Assembly (NCBI RefSeq): GCF_019734195.1
Contig: NZ_JAASHM010000001.1
Span: 186,001-250,000 of the forward strand
Reading direction: 5' to 3'
Length of the DNA: 64,000 nt
Source of the DNA: Clostridium sp. K13
GTDB taxonomy: Bacteria; Bacillota; Clostridia; Clostridiales; Clostridiaceae
Translations under genes and position numbers: made by a program
Notes under the pieces: generated by a model
Told to the model about the DNA's origin: nothing
Database searches by the model: none
The model's input: only the letters and a program-made list of their open reading frames with translations
Shown: positions 18,705 to 27,888 of the stretch, piece after piece
Position numbering within the stretch: the first letter of the stretch is position 1
Layout of the letters: the number at the start of each line of letters is the position of its first letter

Positions 18705-19700
18705 ATGGCGAAAAGAAAATTTAAAAGAAGAATGATTATAATTCAGCTTATGATTACTACTGTATTTTTTCTAGGCTGCAGTAAAAAAGGCATAGAAGAA
18801 GAAAGTAAAATAAACTTAAATAAAGGTGCATTTGTAGATGAAAGCACCAATTATGAAACCTTCAATTTTAACTCTGAAAATAGTTATGAAGAGGTAAATA
18901 CAGAAGATAAAGTAATAAATAACTATAATATAGAGTCTAATACATATACTTTTTATAAGGATAATAGTTTTTATATACATTATAATTCTAGTGATATAAA
19001 GATAGATCATAATAAAATATCAAGTTTAAAAATTTCACCAGAAGGAAATTATGTTTTTTATTTTATAAATGATGAATATTTAGAACCTGCAGTTATGGAT
19101 TTGAAAAATAAGAAAGAGATACTTTTAGATAATAAGGCTGTAATTTCTGGACAGTTTATAGATTGGATAACAGATGAAAAATTAGCTTATTATGGTGTTG
19201 ATACTGATAAAAAAATCAATGGTATTTTTACTTATGATGTAAAAACAAATAGTGAAGAAAATCTTTATAAAATAAATAACGGATACGTTAAATTTTTAAA
19301 ACATATAGATGATGGATTAGCTTTAGTTGAAGAACATTATGGAGAAGATACAGTTCTTAATATAATTAATATAAATGGAACTGTAAATGAAATTTCAAAG
19401 GATGTAATTGATATAAATGATATAGAATCTGTTGATGGTAAGCTATATATATTAGGAAGAGTAAAAAATAATAGTTATTCCATTTATGAGCTTAATAATG
19501 GTGAAATAAAAAGATTATTATTTGATTTTCCAAGTATAATTTATTCAGAAAAAGGATTATCAGTTAATGAATCTGGAGAGATATTATTTGTTGGAAGCAC
19601 TTCAAATGGACAGCCAGAACATTTATATAAATATTCAGATGGAAGTGTAATTTTAGTTTCTGATACTATAAAAAGTTGTAATTTTATAAATATTAATTAA
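18705..19700 (+). CDS. Predicted lipoprotein of unknown function
   Basis: A 331-residue protein with a basic N-terminus, a hydrophobic signal and a lipobox ending FFLGC (Cys about 25), followed by a Ser/Asn/Glu-rich linker. The mature part has repeated strand-like segments (for example SPEGNYVFYFIND, EKLAYYGVD, NESGEILFVG) that suggest a beta-propeller, but I do not recognise a named family. It lies 19 bp after dapF, probably in the same transcript, and is closed by a terminator at 19712. Confidence 0.8.
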   Translation: MAKRKFKRRMIIIQLMITTVFFLGCSKKGIEEESKINLNKGAFVDESTNYETFNFNSENSYEEVNTEDKVINNYNIESNTYTFYKDNSFYIHYNSSDIKIDHNKISSLKISPEGNYVFYFINDEYLEPAVMDLKNKKEILLDNKAVISGQFIDWITDEKLAYYGVDTDKKINGIFTYDVKTNSEENLYKINNGYVKFLKHIDDGLALVEEHYGEDTVLNIININGTVNEISKDVIDINDIESVDGKLYILGRVKNNSYSIYELNNGEIKRLLFDFPSIIYSEKGLSVNESGEILFVGSTSNGQPEHLYKYSDGSVILVSDTIKSCNFININ

Positions 19701-19711
19701 GAAGAGTTAAG

Positions 19712-19746
19712 AAGAATTTAGAAGAATTTCTAAGTTCTTTTTTTAT
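19712..19746 (+). terminator. Terminator after the lipoprotein gene
   Basis: AAGAATTTAGAA (19712-19723) pairs with TTCTAAGTTCTT (19728-19739), followed by a T tract. It separates dapF/lipoprotein from the pilus operon. Confidence 0.75.
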
Positions 19747-19801
19747 TTTTAATAAAAATTCCTTAAATTTTGTTAAAAGTTACAAAAGTTAAGGATTTGA
19801 A

Positions 19802-21241
19802 ATGAAAAACTGTATAAAAGCAAAGGTGGTGGAAAGTTTTATTAAGGGTGATTTAAAAGTGGTAAAAATTGAATTAATTAAAAATATGGATATTGCAGTT
19901 GTACGAAAGATAAGTGAACAAAAAGCAAAAAAGATAAAGTCATTTCCTTTTAAAGAGGATAAGTTGAAGGTTTATATTTATGCAAGTAAATATAGTAAGG
20001 AGATAATAGATGAATTTGAATTTATATTTAGAAAGAAAGTTGAAATAGTAACTATAAGTGAAGAGGAACTAGAATATTTACTTAAAATATCATATTTAGG
20101 ATATAAAAGAGATGCTGATTATGAGGTTTTTAAGAAAGCTATAGAGCTAAAGGCTTCAGATATACACTTTGAGCCGTATAAAGATTCTATACTAGTTAGA
20201 TTTAGGATTGATGGGTTATTAAGAAGTATGTTTATATTTGAAAATAAGGAGTATATATCTATTTTATCTAAAATAAAAATAAGTTCTAACTTAGATATAA
20301 CAGAAAAAAGAAAGCCACAGGATGGAAAAATAACCTTTAGATATGAGGAGAAGGATTATGATTTAAGAGTATCGATAATACCAATTGTCTATGGAGAAAA
20401 GGTAGTTATAAGAGTTTTATATGGAAATGTATTTGACTATTCCATAGATAAATTAAACTTAACAGATAAACAAAAAAAGAAACTAAAATATATCATGAAA
20501 GTTAATACTGGATTAACTATAGTAAATGGGCCCACTGGATCGGGTAAATCTACAACGCTTTATTGTATGCTTCAGGAACTAAACAAAGATGAAGTAAATA
20601 TATCTAGTTTAGAAGATCCAATCGAAGCAGTGATACCAGGTATAAATCAAATGAATTTAAATAAAACATTAAATATTGGTTTTGCAGAGGGGCTTAGAAG
20701 CCTATTAAGACAAGATCCTGATATTGTTATGTTAGGAGAAATTAGAGATGAAGAAACGGCTGAAATGGCAGTAAGAGCATCTTTAACAGGTCATAAGGTT
20801 TACTCTACTATTCATACTCGTGATCCAAGAGAAGTATATTTTAGGTTAGAAGATATGGGGGTGGAGAAATACTTAATAAGAGATTCTCTAGTTGGAATAA
20901 TATCACAGAGACTTATTAGATTATTATGTAAGAAGTGTAAGAGTAAAGTAGGAGAAAGAATTATTGATAAAGAAAATAGAAGTACTTTTAAAAGAGGAGG
21001 ATGTAAGGAGTGTAATTATACTGGATATAAGGGAAGGGCATTAGTAGCTGCTATACATGTGATTGATAATAAAATGAAAAATAATATTAAGAATATTTAT
21101 AATGATACTCATATATTATCAAATTTTGAAATGATAGATAATTTGAATGATTTATTAAAGAAAGGAGATATATCTCTAGAGGATTATGAAAGCTTTATAG
21201 AAATGGAGGGAATTAATATTAATTATGAAAAAGAAGCCTAG
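19802..21241 (+). CDS. pilB: Type IV pilus / type II secretion assembly ATPase (PilB/GspE)
   Basis: Hexameric ATPase that would power pilin polymerisation from the cytoplasmic side. The 479-residue protein has a short N-terminal domain (about 1-100, shorter than a full MshEN region), then KASDIHFEPY, a Walker A GPTGSGKST (about 243-251), the Asp box SLEDPIE, a Walker B region DIVMLGEIRDEETAE, the HTRDP motif, and a C-terminal zinc-binding set of four cysteines (LCKKCKSK ... GGCKECNYTG). It heads a tightly packed nine-gene operon. Confidence 0.93.
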   Translation: MKNCIKAKVVESFIKGDLKVVKIELIKNMDIAVVRKISEQKAKKIKSFPFKEDKLKVYIYASKYSKEIIDEFEFIFRKKVEIVTISEEELEYLLKISYLGYKRDADYEVFKKAIELKASDIHFEPYKDSILVRFRIDGLLRSMFIFENKEYISILSKIKISSNLDITEKRKPQDGKITFRYEEKDYDLRVSIIPIVYGEKVVIRVLYGNVFDYSIDKLNLTDKQKKKLKYIMKVNTGLTIVNGPTGSGKSTTLYCMLQELNKDEVNISSLEDPIEAVIPGINQMNLNKTLNIGFAEGLRSLLRQDPDIVMLGEIRDEETAEMAVRASLTGHKVYSTIHTRDPREVYFRLEDMGVEKYLIRDSLVGIISQRLIRLLCKKCKSKVGERIIDKENRSTFKRGGCKECNYTGYKGRALVAAIHVIDNKMKNNIKNIYNDTHILSNFEMIDNLNDLLKKGDISLEDYESFIEMEGININYEKEA

Positions 21242-22250
21242 TTATAGAGATTTGGCTCTGATGGCAGGAAATATAGGAAGTTTATATGATGAAGGTATTT
21301 CTCTATTAAATATATTAAGTTTAATAGATGAGTTGCCCTTAAAGAAGGAATATAAAGAATTACTAAAAATTATGGAAAAGGATATTAGAGAAGGTGCAAG
21401 CTTATATGATGGATTTAAAAAGGGGGGAGTTCTTATTCCAAATTTCTTTAACTCTATGGTAGATATAGGTGAAAGAACAGGGAAGATAGTTTATGTATTA
21501 AAAGGGTTAGAGATATTTTATAGTAAAATATTTTATATAAAGAAAGCAATTATAGGAGCATTAACATATCCTATGATTTTATTAGGAGCGCTAGGGCTTT
21601 TAGGGATTTTTGTTTTATTCTTCTTTATTCCTAATATGAGTAATATATATGAATCAATGGGAAGGGAAGTACCAATTGCATATTCTAATATAATATTATT
21701 CAAGGATAAGCTTTTCAATAATCCCATATTAGTAATTACTCAATTAACTATTATAAGTATAATAATTCCATATTTTATTGTTAAAAACTTCTTAAAGCAA
21801 TACTTTAGCGTGTTAATTGAAAGAATACCTATATATAAATTGGTTAATGAATATATAGCTATTGTTCTAATGTCAGTAGTAATTAATAGTGGAATTAACA
21901 TTGCAATAGGGTTACAGTACTGTTGTGAAAGTGAGCTTGGAAAAACCATAAATAGAAATATTAAAAAAATAAATAATGATATTACAACAGGGAAAATGTT
22001 ATCACAATCAATGATTGAAACAGAAATGTTTTCTAAATATACATTAGCACATATAAAATTAGGAGAAGAGAGTGGTTCATTAGATAAAAGATTTCAGTTA
22101 TTAGAAGAAGAGGTTTTTAAAAATTTAACTACTAAAATAAACAAGTTAACACAATTAATACAACCTTTTTTGATATTATTTATAGGCATAATAATTGTAA
22201 GTTTTATTATTAAGTTTATAATGCCACTTTTAGATATTGTATTGATATAA
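21225..22250 (+). CDS. pilC: Type IV pilus / type II secretion platform protein (PilC/GspF)
   Basis: Inner-membrane platform protein of 341 residues with two GspF domains, each with DEGISLLNIL- or NSGINIAIG-type helical segments, and three to four membrane helices (about 110-135, 165-185, 310-335). It overlaps pilB by 17 bp, with GGAGGGAATT as ribosome site, so the two are translationally coupled. It would connect the ATPase ring to the growing pseudopilus. Confidence 0.9.
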   Translation: MKKKPSYRDLALMAGNIGSLYDEGISLLNILSLIDELPLKKEYKELLKIMEKDIREGASLYDGFKKGGVLIPNFFNSMVDIGERTGKIVYVLKGLEIFYSKIFYIKKAIIGALTYPMILLGALGLLGIFVLFFFIPNMSNIYESMGREVPIAYSNIILFKDKLFNNPILVITQLTIISIIIPYFIVKNFLKQYFSVLIERIPIYKLVNEYIAIVLMSVVINSGINIAIGLQYCCESELGKTINRNIKKINNDITTGKMLSQSMIETEMFSKYTLAHIKLGEESGSLDKRFQLLEEEVFKNLTTKINKLTQLIQPFLILFIGIIIVSFIIKFIMPLLDIVLI

Positions 22251-22259
22251 GGAGTAAAA

Positions 22260-22700
22260 GTGAAAAAAGGATATACAGTGATAGAGGTTATTTTTGTATT
22301 AGCAATAATTGCACTATTAATTCTGCCAACATTGAATATAGCTAAATCTTATAAGGAGATTACAAGTAGGATTAAGGGCAAGGGTATTACAACAGAGATA
22401 AGCAACTTAATTAGTTATAGTAAGTATTATTGTAAATATCATGAAAGATATGGAGAAATTGAAATTAATAATAATGAAGGAAAAATAATTTTTAAAGATA
22501 TATCACAAAAGGGTACTGTAGTAAAGAGTATATCATTGCAAGATGGGTTTAAATTTACTAGTAATAACCGATTAAATATAAACAAATTAGGGAATTTTTC
22601 ACGCTCAGATACTATAAGAATAGTAGATAACGATGGAAAGGTATATAGGGTTACAATTGCTACTGGAATAGATACAGTTAATATTTATGAAGGAGAATAA
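22260..22700 (+). CDS. Type IV pilin-like protein 1
   Basis: A 146-residue prepilin-like protein. A short basic leader KKG is followed by YTVIEVIFVLAIIALLILP, the typical hydrophobic N-terminal helix with Glu at position 5 after the cleavage glycine. The C-terminal part is a short beta-rich head. The GTG start at 22260 follows GGAG with good spacing. No cysteines in the head suggest a disulfide loop. It may be the main pilin or a pseudopilin; the set of four similar genes does not show which is the major subunit. Confidence 0.85.
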   Translation: MKKGYTVIEVIFVLAIIALLILPTLNIAKSYKEITSRIKGKGITTEISNLISYSKYYCKYHERYGEIEINNNEGKIIFKDISQKGTVVKSISLQDGFKFTSNNRLNINKLGNFSRSDTIRIVDNDGKVYRVTIATGIDTVNIYEGE

Positions 22701-22701
22701 G

Positions 22702-23130
22702 GTGAAAAAGAAAGGAAGTATTTTTATAGAAACTATAGTGGGAGTTAATATTATTTTATCAATGTTTTTAATAGTAGCATTATTGATAGGTGAAAATATA
22801 AAAAGCTCCTTTAGACGTAAAGAAATAGAAGAGGCTAATAGAATTATTTACTGTATAATGCAAGAAGTAAAATATAATATGACAATGGAAGAGATATTAG
22901 CTTTAACTAATACTTCAGATTTAAAATTAGAAGTTTATGATGATTTTATATTTGATTTATCAAGATGTGATTTAGGAGCAATGCCAAAAGGTGATGAAAT
23001 AATAATTAAAGCAATTTCAACAGAAGATCCTAATAAAGTAGATATTAAAATAGAGATTATCTTAGATACTAAAGATGAGAGTTTAGATAGAAGGTTTAGT
23101 AAATACAGGTGGATGGATTACTATGAGTAA
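22702..23130 (+). CDS. Type IV pilin-like protein 2 (minor pilin)
   Basis: A 142-residue protein with a leader KKKG followed by SIFIETIVGVNIILSMFLIV, a class III prepilin helix with Glu5 but Ser at position 1. The head domain shows no recognised family. GTG at 22702 is chosen because AAGGAG lies 6 nt before it, inside the end of the previous gene; an upstream ATG at 22687 overlaps that site. It is likely a minor pilin or a ComG/GspI-like component. Confidence 0.75.
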   Translation: MKKKGSIFIETIVGVNIILSMFLIVALLIGENIKSSFRRKEIEEANRIIYCIMQEVKYNMTMEEILALTNTSDLKLEVYDDFIFDLSRCDLGAMPKGDEIIIKAISTEDPNKVDIKIEIILDTKDESLDRRFSKYRWMDYYE

Positions 23131-23614
23131 ATATAAAAAAGGATATACATTGATAGAGGTAGTTATAATTTTAGCTATAGTACTTTTATTAGGTGGAGTA
23201 ACATTAACTCTTTCCTATGAAACTATAAAAGATTATTTTATTAATATTGATATATGCTACAGTGAAGATAAGTTTGATAATGCATTACTAAATATAGATT
23301 CTATATGCAACAGCAATGGAATAGTTTCTATTGAAGAAAATAAGGTATTTACAGATAAATTAACTAATGATATTAAGTCAGATAATATAGTAGTAACTTT
23401 CAAAGATATAAATGGAGAAATTTCTATTAAAATAATTTACTTAAAAGACGAGAGAATTGTTGTTAGAACTTTAAATTATAATGGAGAAATAGTTTCTGTT
23501 GGCAATAATACACTATTAGATAAGATTAAAGATTTTCAGGTTATACGTAAGGAAAATTTGATTTACTATTATATAGAAAATAAATCATCTAAATCAAGAG
23601 GAAGGTGTATATGA
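23123..23614 (+). CDS. Type IV pilin-like protein 3
   Basis: A 163-residue prepilin-like protein: leader KKG, then YTLIEVVIILAIVLLLGGVT with Glu5, and a beta-rich head. It overlaps the previous gene by 8 bp, with GGTGGA as ribosome site. The processing motif is the closest in the operon to the consensus GFTLIE, so this one or the product of 22260 could be the major subunit. Confidence 0.82.
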   Translation: MSKYKKGYTLIEVVIILAIVLLLGGVTLTLSYETIKDYFINIDICYSEDKFDNALLNIDSICNSNGIVSIEENKVFTDKLTNDIKSDNIVVTFKDINGEISIKIIYLKDERIVVRTLNYNGEIVSVGNNTLLDKIKDFQVIRKENLIYYYIENKSSKSRGRCI

Positions 23615-24057
23615 GAAAAAAACAAGGTGTAATAATGTTAGAGGTATTAATATTATTAAATATTTTAACTATATTAATAATTTATAATTCTAAAATTATA
23701 ATATCTAATTTAAGTAAGTGTGATCTTTATGAAATAAAAGAAGATATTTTTTATGTAAATGATTTAGAGTATGGTTTATTAAATGAGATAGTAAGTTTAA
23801 TAGAGAATAATGAAGAAGTAGAAGGCTTTATATATGGATATAAAGAGGACTTAAATATTAACTATGAATATGTTTTTAGTAAAAATGAAAATTTAAAGTT
23901 TATTATAGATGAGGGAAAACTTTATTTAAAAGAGATATTTGCTGGTAAAACAGAGAGTATAAGAGAAATTGATGTTTTATTTATTAAAAATGATAAAGAA
24001 GAGGTAGAAATTATTTTTAGACCTAAGTTATATAAAATATTTTATATGGTAGAGTAA
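23611..24057 (+). CDS. Type IV pilin-like protein 4 (minor, divergent)
   Basis: A 148-residue protein with leader RKKQG and a hydrophobic N-terminal helix VIMLEVLILLNILTILII keeping Glu5. The head is rich in Glu and Asn and matches no family I know. The ATG at 23611 overlaps the previous stop by 4 bp, with AGGAAGG upstream. By its place after three other pilin-like genes it resembles the ComGF/GspK-like minor pilin position, but this is inference. Confidence 0.7.
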   Translation: MRKKQGVIMLEVLILLNILTILIIYNSKIIISNLSKCDLYEIKEDIFYVNDLEYGLLNEIVSLIENNEEVEGFIYGYKEDLNINYEYVFSKNENLKFIIDEGKLYLKEIFAGKTESIREIDVLFIKNDKEEVEIIFRPKLYKIFYMVE

Positions 24058-24067
24058 GGAGGAGAAT

Positions 24068-24700
24068 ATGAAAGATATTATAGTTTCTACTAAGGATGAT
24101 TTTATATTTAAAAATAAACTATATGATGAAATTACAATTAAAAATGTTGTAAAAAAAGAAATTGATTTATATATTTTTGAAGAAAATATATTAATTAAAG
24201 AGTTTGAGAATATAAGAAAAGTTAAGGAATCTATTGTTAGTAAAATAGTAAAAGAGGAATATGGTGATGAGAATGATATTTTAATTCATTATGAACATGA
24301 TAAAAAAAGAAAAAGATTATATTTGTATTCAATGGGGAATGGAAGAAAAGTAAAAAATCTAATTGTTGAAGCAAAAGCTATTAAAGTAAAACCAATTCAA
24401 TTTTATATTAAGAGTATAGTAGAAGGAAAAATAAAAAAAATAAAAGATTACATTATAATAATTGAGTTAAGAGAGCTTATATATTTAATACATGTAGAAA
24501 AAAACTTTATTGTTAAAAGTATAATAAAAAATAAGGTTGATTTTAATTTACATAATGAATTAAGCAATATTAAAAAAGGATCTATTTTAATTATCAGTAA
24601 AAAAGATGAAGATATTATTCCAGAAGAGCTAAGAGATAGATTGCATATTATATCCTTTGAAATAGGAGAGATAATAAATGAAAAAGTATTTAAAGTATAG
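24068..24700 (+). CDS. Hypothetical protein in the PilM/GspL position
   Basis: A 210-residue soluble protein with no signal or membrane helix and many Lys, Glu and Ile residues. I do not recognise a domain. It is followed by two small single-pass membrane proteins with the topology of PilN and PilO, so by position it could be a reduced PilM or the cytoplasmic part of GspL. GGAGG precedes the ATG. It lacks the obvious actin-like ATP motifs of PilM, which makes the assignment weak. Confidence 0.65.
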   Translation: MKDIIVSTKDDFIFKNKLYDEITIKNVVKKEIDLYIFEENILIKEFENIRKVKESIVSKIVKEEYGDENDILIHYEHDKKRKRLYLYSMGNGRKVKNLIVEAKAIKVKPIQFYIKSIVEGKIKKIKDYIIIIELRELIYLIHVEKNFIVKSIIKNKVDFNLHNELSNIKKGSILIISKKDEDIIPEELRDRLHIISFEIGEIINEKVFKV

Positions 24701-25070
24701 AGATTTTATTCCAAAAGAATTTGTTGAAAAAATACAATCTAAAGAAAGTGAAGAAAATAAAAAGGGATATAAGATATTAATGTTATTAAATATAATTTTA
24801 TTACTTTTTAATCTTGAAAGTATATATAAACAAAGAGAAGAAAAAGAATATATTCCAGAAGCTAATAAAAATTATATCGAAAAAGAAGAAATATTAAAAT
24901 GGATAAATTTATATGATGAAGATAGCATTAATTTTAGAATTTTAAATAATACTGCTGAAATAACATATGAAAAAGATAAAAATATTAAAGAAATAGAAAA
25001 GTTAGGTGCAAGAATTAAAAAGGTTACTAATTATGATGATAAAAGGGTAGTGAATATATCATATGAATAA
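24678..25070 (+). CDS. Small membrane protein, PilN-like by position
   Basis: A 130-residue protein with an N-terminal RDFIPKEF segment, one membrane helix (about 32-49) and an extracellular part, a topology like that of PilN, whose N-terminus often has a similar NLLP-type motif. It overlaps the genes on both sides (by 23 and 8 bp). The family is not certain from sequence. Confidence 0.65.
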   Translation: MKKYLKYRDFIPKEFVEKIQSKESEENKKGYKILMLLNIILLLFNLESIYKQREEKEYIPEANKNYIEKEEILKWINLYDEDSINFRILNNTAEITYEKDKNIKEIEKLGARIKKVTNYDDKRVVNISYE

Positions 25071-25434
25071 GCTAAGTATAGATTTAAGTCAGTACAAGCA
25101 ACCAATATTAGTTGTTATAACTATTATTCAAATTGGAATTATGTTTTATTATTTTAATATAGACAACAAGGTGGAAAATATAGAAACAGTAAAATGTGTT
25201 ATGCCGGAAAAATTAACATTTAATGAGATAAATAATAAATTAAATATAGATGAAAATATTGAAATATTAGAAATGGAAGATTTAGGTGAAAAGTGGTCTG
25301 TTAAAATAATGATAAATGGCAATAATGAAAAAATAGAAGAATTAATGAATAATTTGGAAAATATTGAAGTATACAATTATGATATTAGTGGAAAAGATAA
25401 TATTTTAACAGTAATATTGGAGTTATATAGTTAA
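25063..25434 (+). CDS. Small membrane protein, PilO-like by position
   Basis: A 123-residue protein with one membrane helix (about 14-31) and an extracellular domain with two short alpha/beta-like repeats, consistent with a reduced PilO or GspM fold. It is the last gene of the pilus operon. No prepilin peptidase and no PilT retraction ATPase are present in the operon. Confidence 0.65.
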   Translation: MNKLSIDLSQYKQPILVVITIIQIGIMFYYFNIDNKVENIETVKCVMPEKLTFNEINNKLNIDENIEILEMEDLGEKWSVKIMINGNNEKIEELMNNLENIEVYNYDISGKDNILTVILELYS

Positions 25435-25469
25435 TTTTATTAAAATTTTTCATGTTCTTGCTGAAATAA

Positions 25470-25498
25470 TTGCATTTCTTTAGTAATTTTGATAGAAT
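25470..25498 (+). promoter_or_regulatory. Candidate promoter for efp
   Basis: TTGCAT (25470-25475), a 17-nt spacer and TAGAAT (25493-25498), about 100 bp before efp. The -35 match is moderate. Confidence 0.45.
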
Positions 25499-25598
25499 AT
25501 TTTTGTTGTGTCACTAAACGACATATATAATTATGATTATTTGTTAAAAATAAAGGTCATAATAACTATGAATTCAATTGATTTGGAGGGAATTTTTT

Positions 25599-26156
25599 AT
25601 GATATCAGCAGGTGATTTAAGAAAAGGTACTACTTTTGAGCATGAAGGACAAGTGTTTACAGTAATAGACTTTTTACACGTTAAACCAGGTAAAGGAGCT
25701 GCTTTCGTTAGAACTAAGTTAAGAAACGTTATTTCAGGTGGGGTTACAGATACTACTTTCAACCCAACTACAAAATTACAAGAAGCAGTAATCGAAAGAA
25801 AAGAAATGCAATATCTTTATTCTGATGGAGAGTTATACTACTTCATGGATCAAGAAACTTATGAGCAAATTCCATTAAACTATGAAAAAGTTGAAGATGC
25901 TATAAAGTTCATCAAAGAAAATATGTTTGCAGTAATTAAATTCTACAAAGGTGATGCATTCTCAGTTGAAGCACCAAACTTTGTTGAATTATTAATAACT
26001 CAAGCTGACCCAGGAATAAAAGGTAACACAGCTACAAACGCTATGAAACCAGCTACATTAGAAACTGGAGCAGTTGTTAATGTACCAATGTTCGTTAACG
26101 AAGGTGATACTATAAGAGTAGACACTAGAACTGGGGAATACATGGAAAGAGTTTAG
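25599..26156 (+). CDS. efp: Translation elongation factor P
   Basis: EF-P (185 residues) enters the ribosomal E site and relieves stalling at polyproline sequences. The N-terminal KOW-like domain contains the loop [14 protein letters not shown], whose lysine is in the position that is modified in many bacteria, followed by two OB-fold domains with the C-terminal signature [23 protein letters not shown] lies 8 nt before the ATG at 25599. It is codon-optimised relative to its neighbours, with more C-ending codons (for example TTC, AAC), as expected for a highly expressed gene. Confidence 0.97.
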   Translation: MISAGDLRKGTTFEHEGQVFTVIDFLHVKPGKGAAFVRTKLRNVISGGVTDTTFNPTTKLQEAVIERKEMQYLYSDGELYYFMDQETYEQIPLNYEKVEDAIKFIKENMFAVIKFYKGDAFSVEAPNFVELLITQADPGIKGNTATNAMKPATLETGAVVNVPMFVNEGDTIRVDTRTGEYMERV

Positions 26157-26165
26157 TCTTAAAGT

Positions 26166-26200
26166 AAATGCTAGGTTTTTAACTTAGCATTTGTTTTTTT
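26166..26200 (+). terminator. Terminator after efp
   Basis: AAATGCTA (26166-26173) pairs with TAGCATTT (26185-26192), followed by GTTTTTTT. Confidence 0.88.
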
Positions 26201-26212
26201 ATAAGTGAGAAT

Positions 26213-26297
26213 CTAAATCGTTGATTTAGTTATTCGAACTTGCACCTACAATTGAAATGAGTAGTGTGTTTCATATGAAATCTTTGATTTAGTTATT
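26213..26297. repeat. Short repeated and palindromic motif between efp and the CD1247-like gene
   Basis: TTGATTTAGTTATT occurs twice (26221-26234 and 26284-26297), 63 bp apart. The first copy overlaps a hairpin, CTAAATC-GTT-GATTTAG (26213-26229). The function is unknown and chance similarity in AT-rich DNA is possible. Confidence 0.4.
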
Positions 26298-26350
26298 AAA
26301 TAAGGGTATAATTATATATATAAAATAATTTCTTCAAAGGAAGTGAAAGT

Positions 26351-26716
26351 ATGAGAGAAATATATACTAAAATAGATAAAGTTAAAACCAAAATAAATGA
26401 GATAGAAGATGAAAAATATGCTGATATATTTAATTCTTTAAGTGATATATTGCTAGATTTATCTTCACAGGTTGAGGAGTTAAATTCTAGACAAGAATAT
26501 TTAGAAGAAAATATAGAATATATAGATAATGATTTAACAGATATACAAGAGGAATTATTTGAGGAAGTATCATTTGATGATTTAAATGAATTAGAAGATG
26601 AATATGTTGAAATCGAATGTGAAAAATGTAGCAAACCTTTATTTGTAGAACAGCAAGCATTAAAGAATAATAATGCTATTCCTTGTCCGTTTTGTGGTGG
26701 TATAGCTAAGGAATAA
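26351..26716 (+). CDS. CD1247-domain-like protein with coiled coil and zinc ribbon
   Basis: A 121-residue acidic protein: a helical, coiled-coil N-terminal part (about 1-85) and a C-terminal zinc-ribbon-like domain with two CxxC pairs (CEKC and CPFC). It resembles the small clostridial proteins with a CD1247-type N-terminal domain that lie between efp and spoIIIAA; no function is known to me. AAGGAAGTG precedes the ATG, and terminators on both sides make it a single-gene unit. Confidence 0.75.
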   Translation: MREIYTKIDKVKTKINEIEDEKYADIFNSLSDILLDLSSQVEELNSRQEYLEENIEYIDNDLTDIQEELFEEVSFDDLNELEDEYVEIECEKCSKPLFVEQQALKNNNAIPCPFCGGIAKE

Positions 26717-26752
26717 TACATATATATTTTTTTATAAAATATACTTATTTTT

Positions 26753-26799
26753 AAAAACACAGGTTATTGTAATTAGTTTACAATAACCTGTGTTTTTTT
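26753..26799 (+). terminator. Strong terminator before spoIIIAA
   Basis: A perfect 16-bp stem (ACACAGGTTATTGTAA at 26757-26772 with TTACAATAACCTGTGT at 26778-26793) has a 5-nt loop and a T tract. It isolates the spoIIIA operon. In the 165 bp that follow I could not place a sigma-E promoter with confidence. Confidence 0.92.
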
Positions 26800-26964
26800 A
26801 ATTAAATTTATGGAATTTATAAGTAGTTAAGTAAATATATTATTATAGGTATTTATTTTACATATGTTTTAAAGAAATAATTTACATATTTTTTTTATAG
26901 TATGAATAATTAGCTATTATGTGAAATAAAAATTAAAGAGAAAGGGAATTAAGGAAGTGATGAT

Positions 26965-27888
26965 ATGAGATACGATGAAATTTATAAAATACTTCCAGAA
27001 ACTATAGGAAATAGTATTAAAGAATTTTTAATGGCGGATGGAATACAGGAAATAAGAATTAAAGTTGGAAAGCCAATAATATTAAATTTATCATTTGAAG
27101 AAAAAGTACTAGATTATATTCCTACAAGAGAAGATTTAAGATATATGATAACTAAAATTTCTAATTATTCACTGTATGCATTTGAAGAAGAAATTAAGCA
27201 GGGATACATTACATTGAAAGGAGGACATAGAGTTGGACTTGCTGGAGAATGTGTAATATCAAAAGGTGAAGTTAGAACTATAAAGAATATCTCATCATTA
27301 AATATAAGAATATGTAAAGAAGTTATAGGTTCTTCTAATAAAGTAATGAGATTTATTACAAATGATAATAGAGTATATAATACATTAATAGTATCTCCTC
27401 CTAAATGTGGGAAAACAACTATATTACGAGATATAGCTAAAAATTTATCAAATGGAATGTATCAAATAAATTTAAAAGGAAAGAAAGTAACAATAGTAGA
27501 TGAAAGAAGTGAAATTGCTGCTTGTTATAATGGAATTCCTCAAATGAATGTAGGAATTAGAACTGATATTTTAGATAATTGTTTAAAGAAGTCAGGAATG
27601 ATTATGGCTATAAGAAGTCTTTCTCCAGAAGTATTAATATGTGATGAAATAGGAACAGAAGGTGATTTAGAAGCACTAAATATGGCTTTTAATTCAGGGG
27701 TTAACATTATAGTTACAGTACACGGTTATGATATAGAGGATATTTATAATAGGAAAGTTTTTAAAGAATTAATAGATAATTGTGTTATAGAAAGGGTTAT
27801 AGTCTTAAGTAATCGAAGGGGGGCTGGAACTATAGAAAAAGTTTATAAGGTAAATAGGGGGACGGGATTACAATGCTTAGAAATGTGA
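26965..27888 (+). CDS. spoIIIAA: Stage III sporulation protein AA, ATPase
   Basis: Mother-cell ATPase of the SpoIIIA-SpoIIQ channel, related to secretion ATPases. The 307-residue protein has an R/K-rich N-terminal domain, Walker A PPKCGKTT (about 146-153), VTIVDERSEIA and the VLICDEIGTEGD Walker B region. The ATG at 26965 is preceded by AAGGAAGTGATG. It starts the eight-gene spoIIIA operon and overlaps spoIIIAB by 16 bp. In Bacillus this operon is transcribed by sigma-E. Confidence 0.95.
   Translation: MRYDEIYKILPETIGNSIKEFLMADGIQEIRIKVGKPIILNLSFEEKVLDYIPTREDLRYMITKISNYSLYAFEEEIKQGYITLKGGHRVGLAGECVISKGEVRTIKNISSLNIRICKEVIGSSNKVMRFITNDNRVYNTLIVSPPKCGKTTILRDIAKNLSNGMYQINLKGKKVTIVDERSEIAACYNGIPQMNVGIRTDILDNCLKKSGMIMAIRSLSPEVLICDEIGTEGDLEALNMAFNSGVNIIVTVHGYDIEDIYNRKVFKELIDNCVIERVIVLSNRRGAGTIEKVYKVNRGTGLQCLEM

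Noticed and set aside
25149-25376. A - strand frame opposite the last pilus gene.
   Set aside because: Shadow frame of AT-rich coding DNA, low-complexity Ser/Ile/Phe product, no ribosome site.
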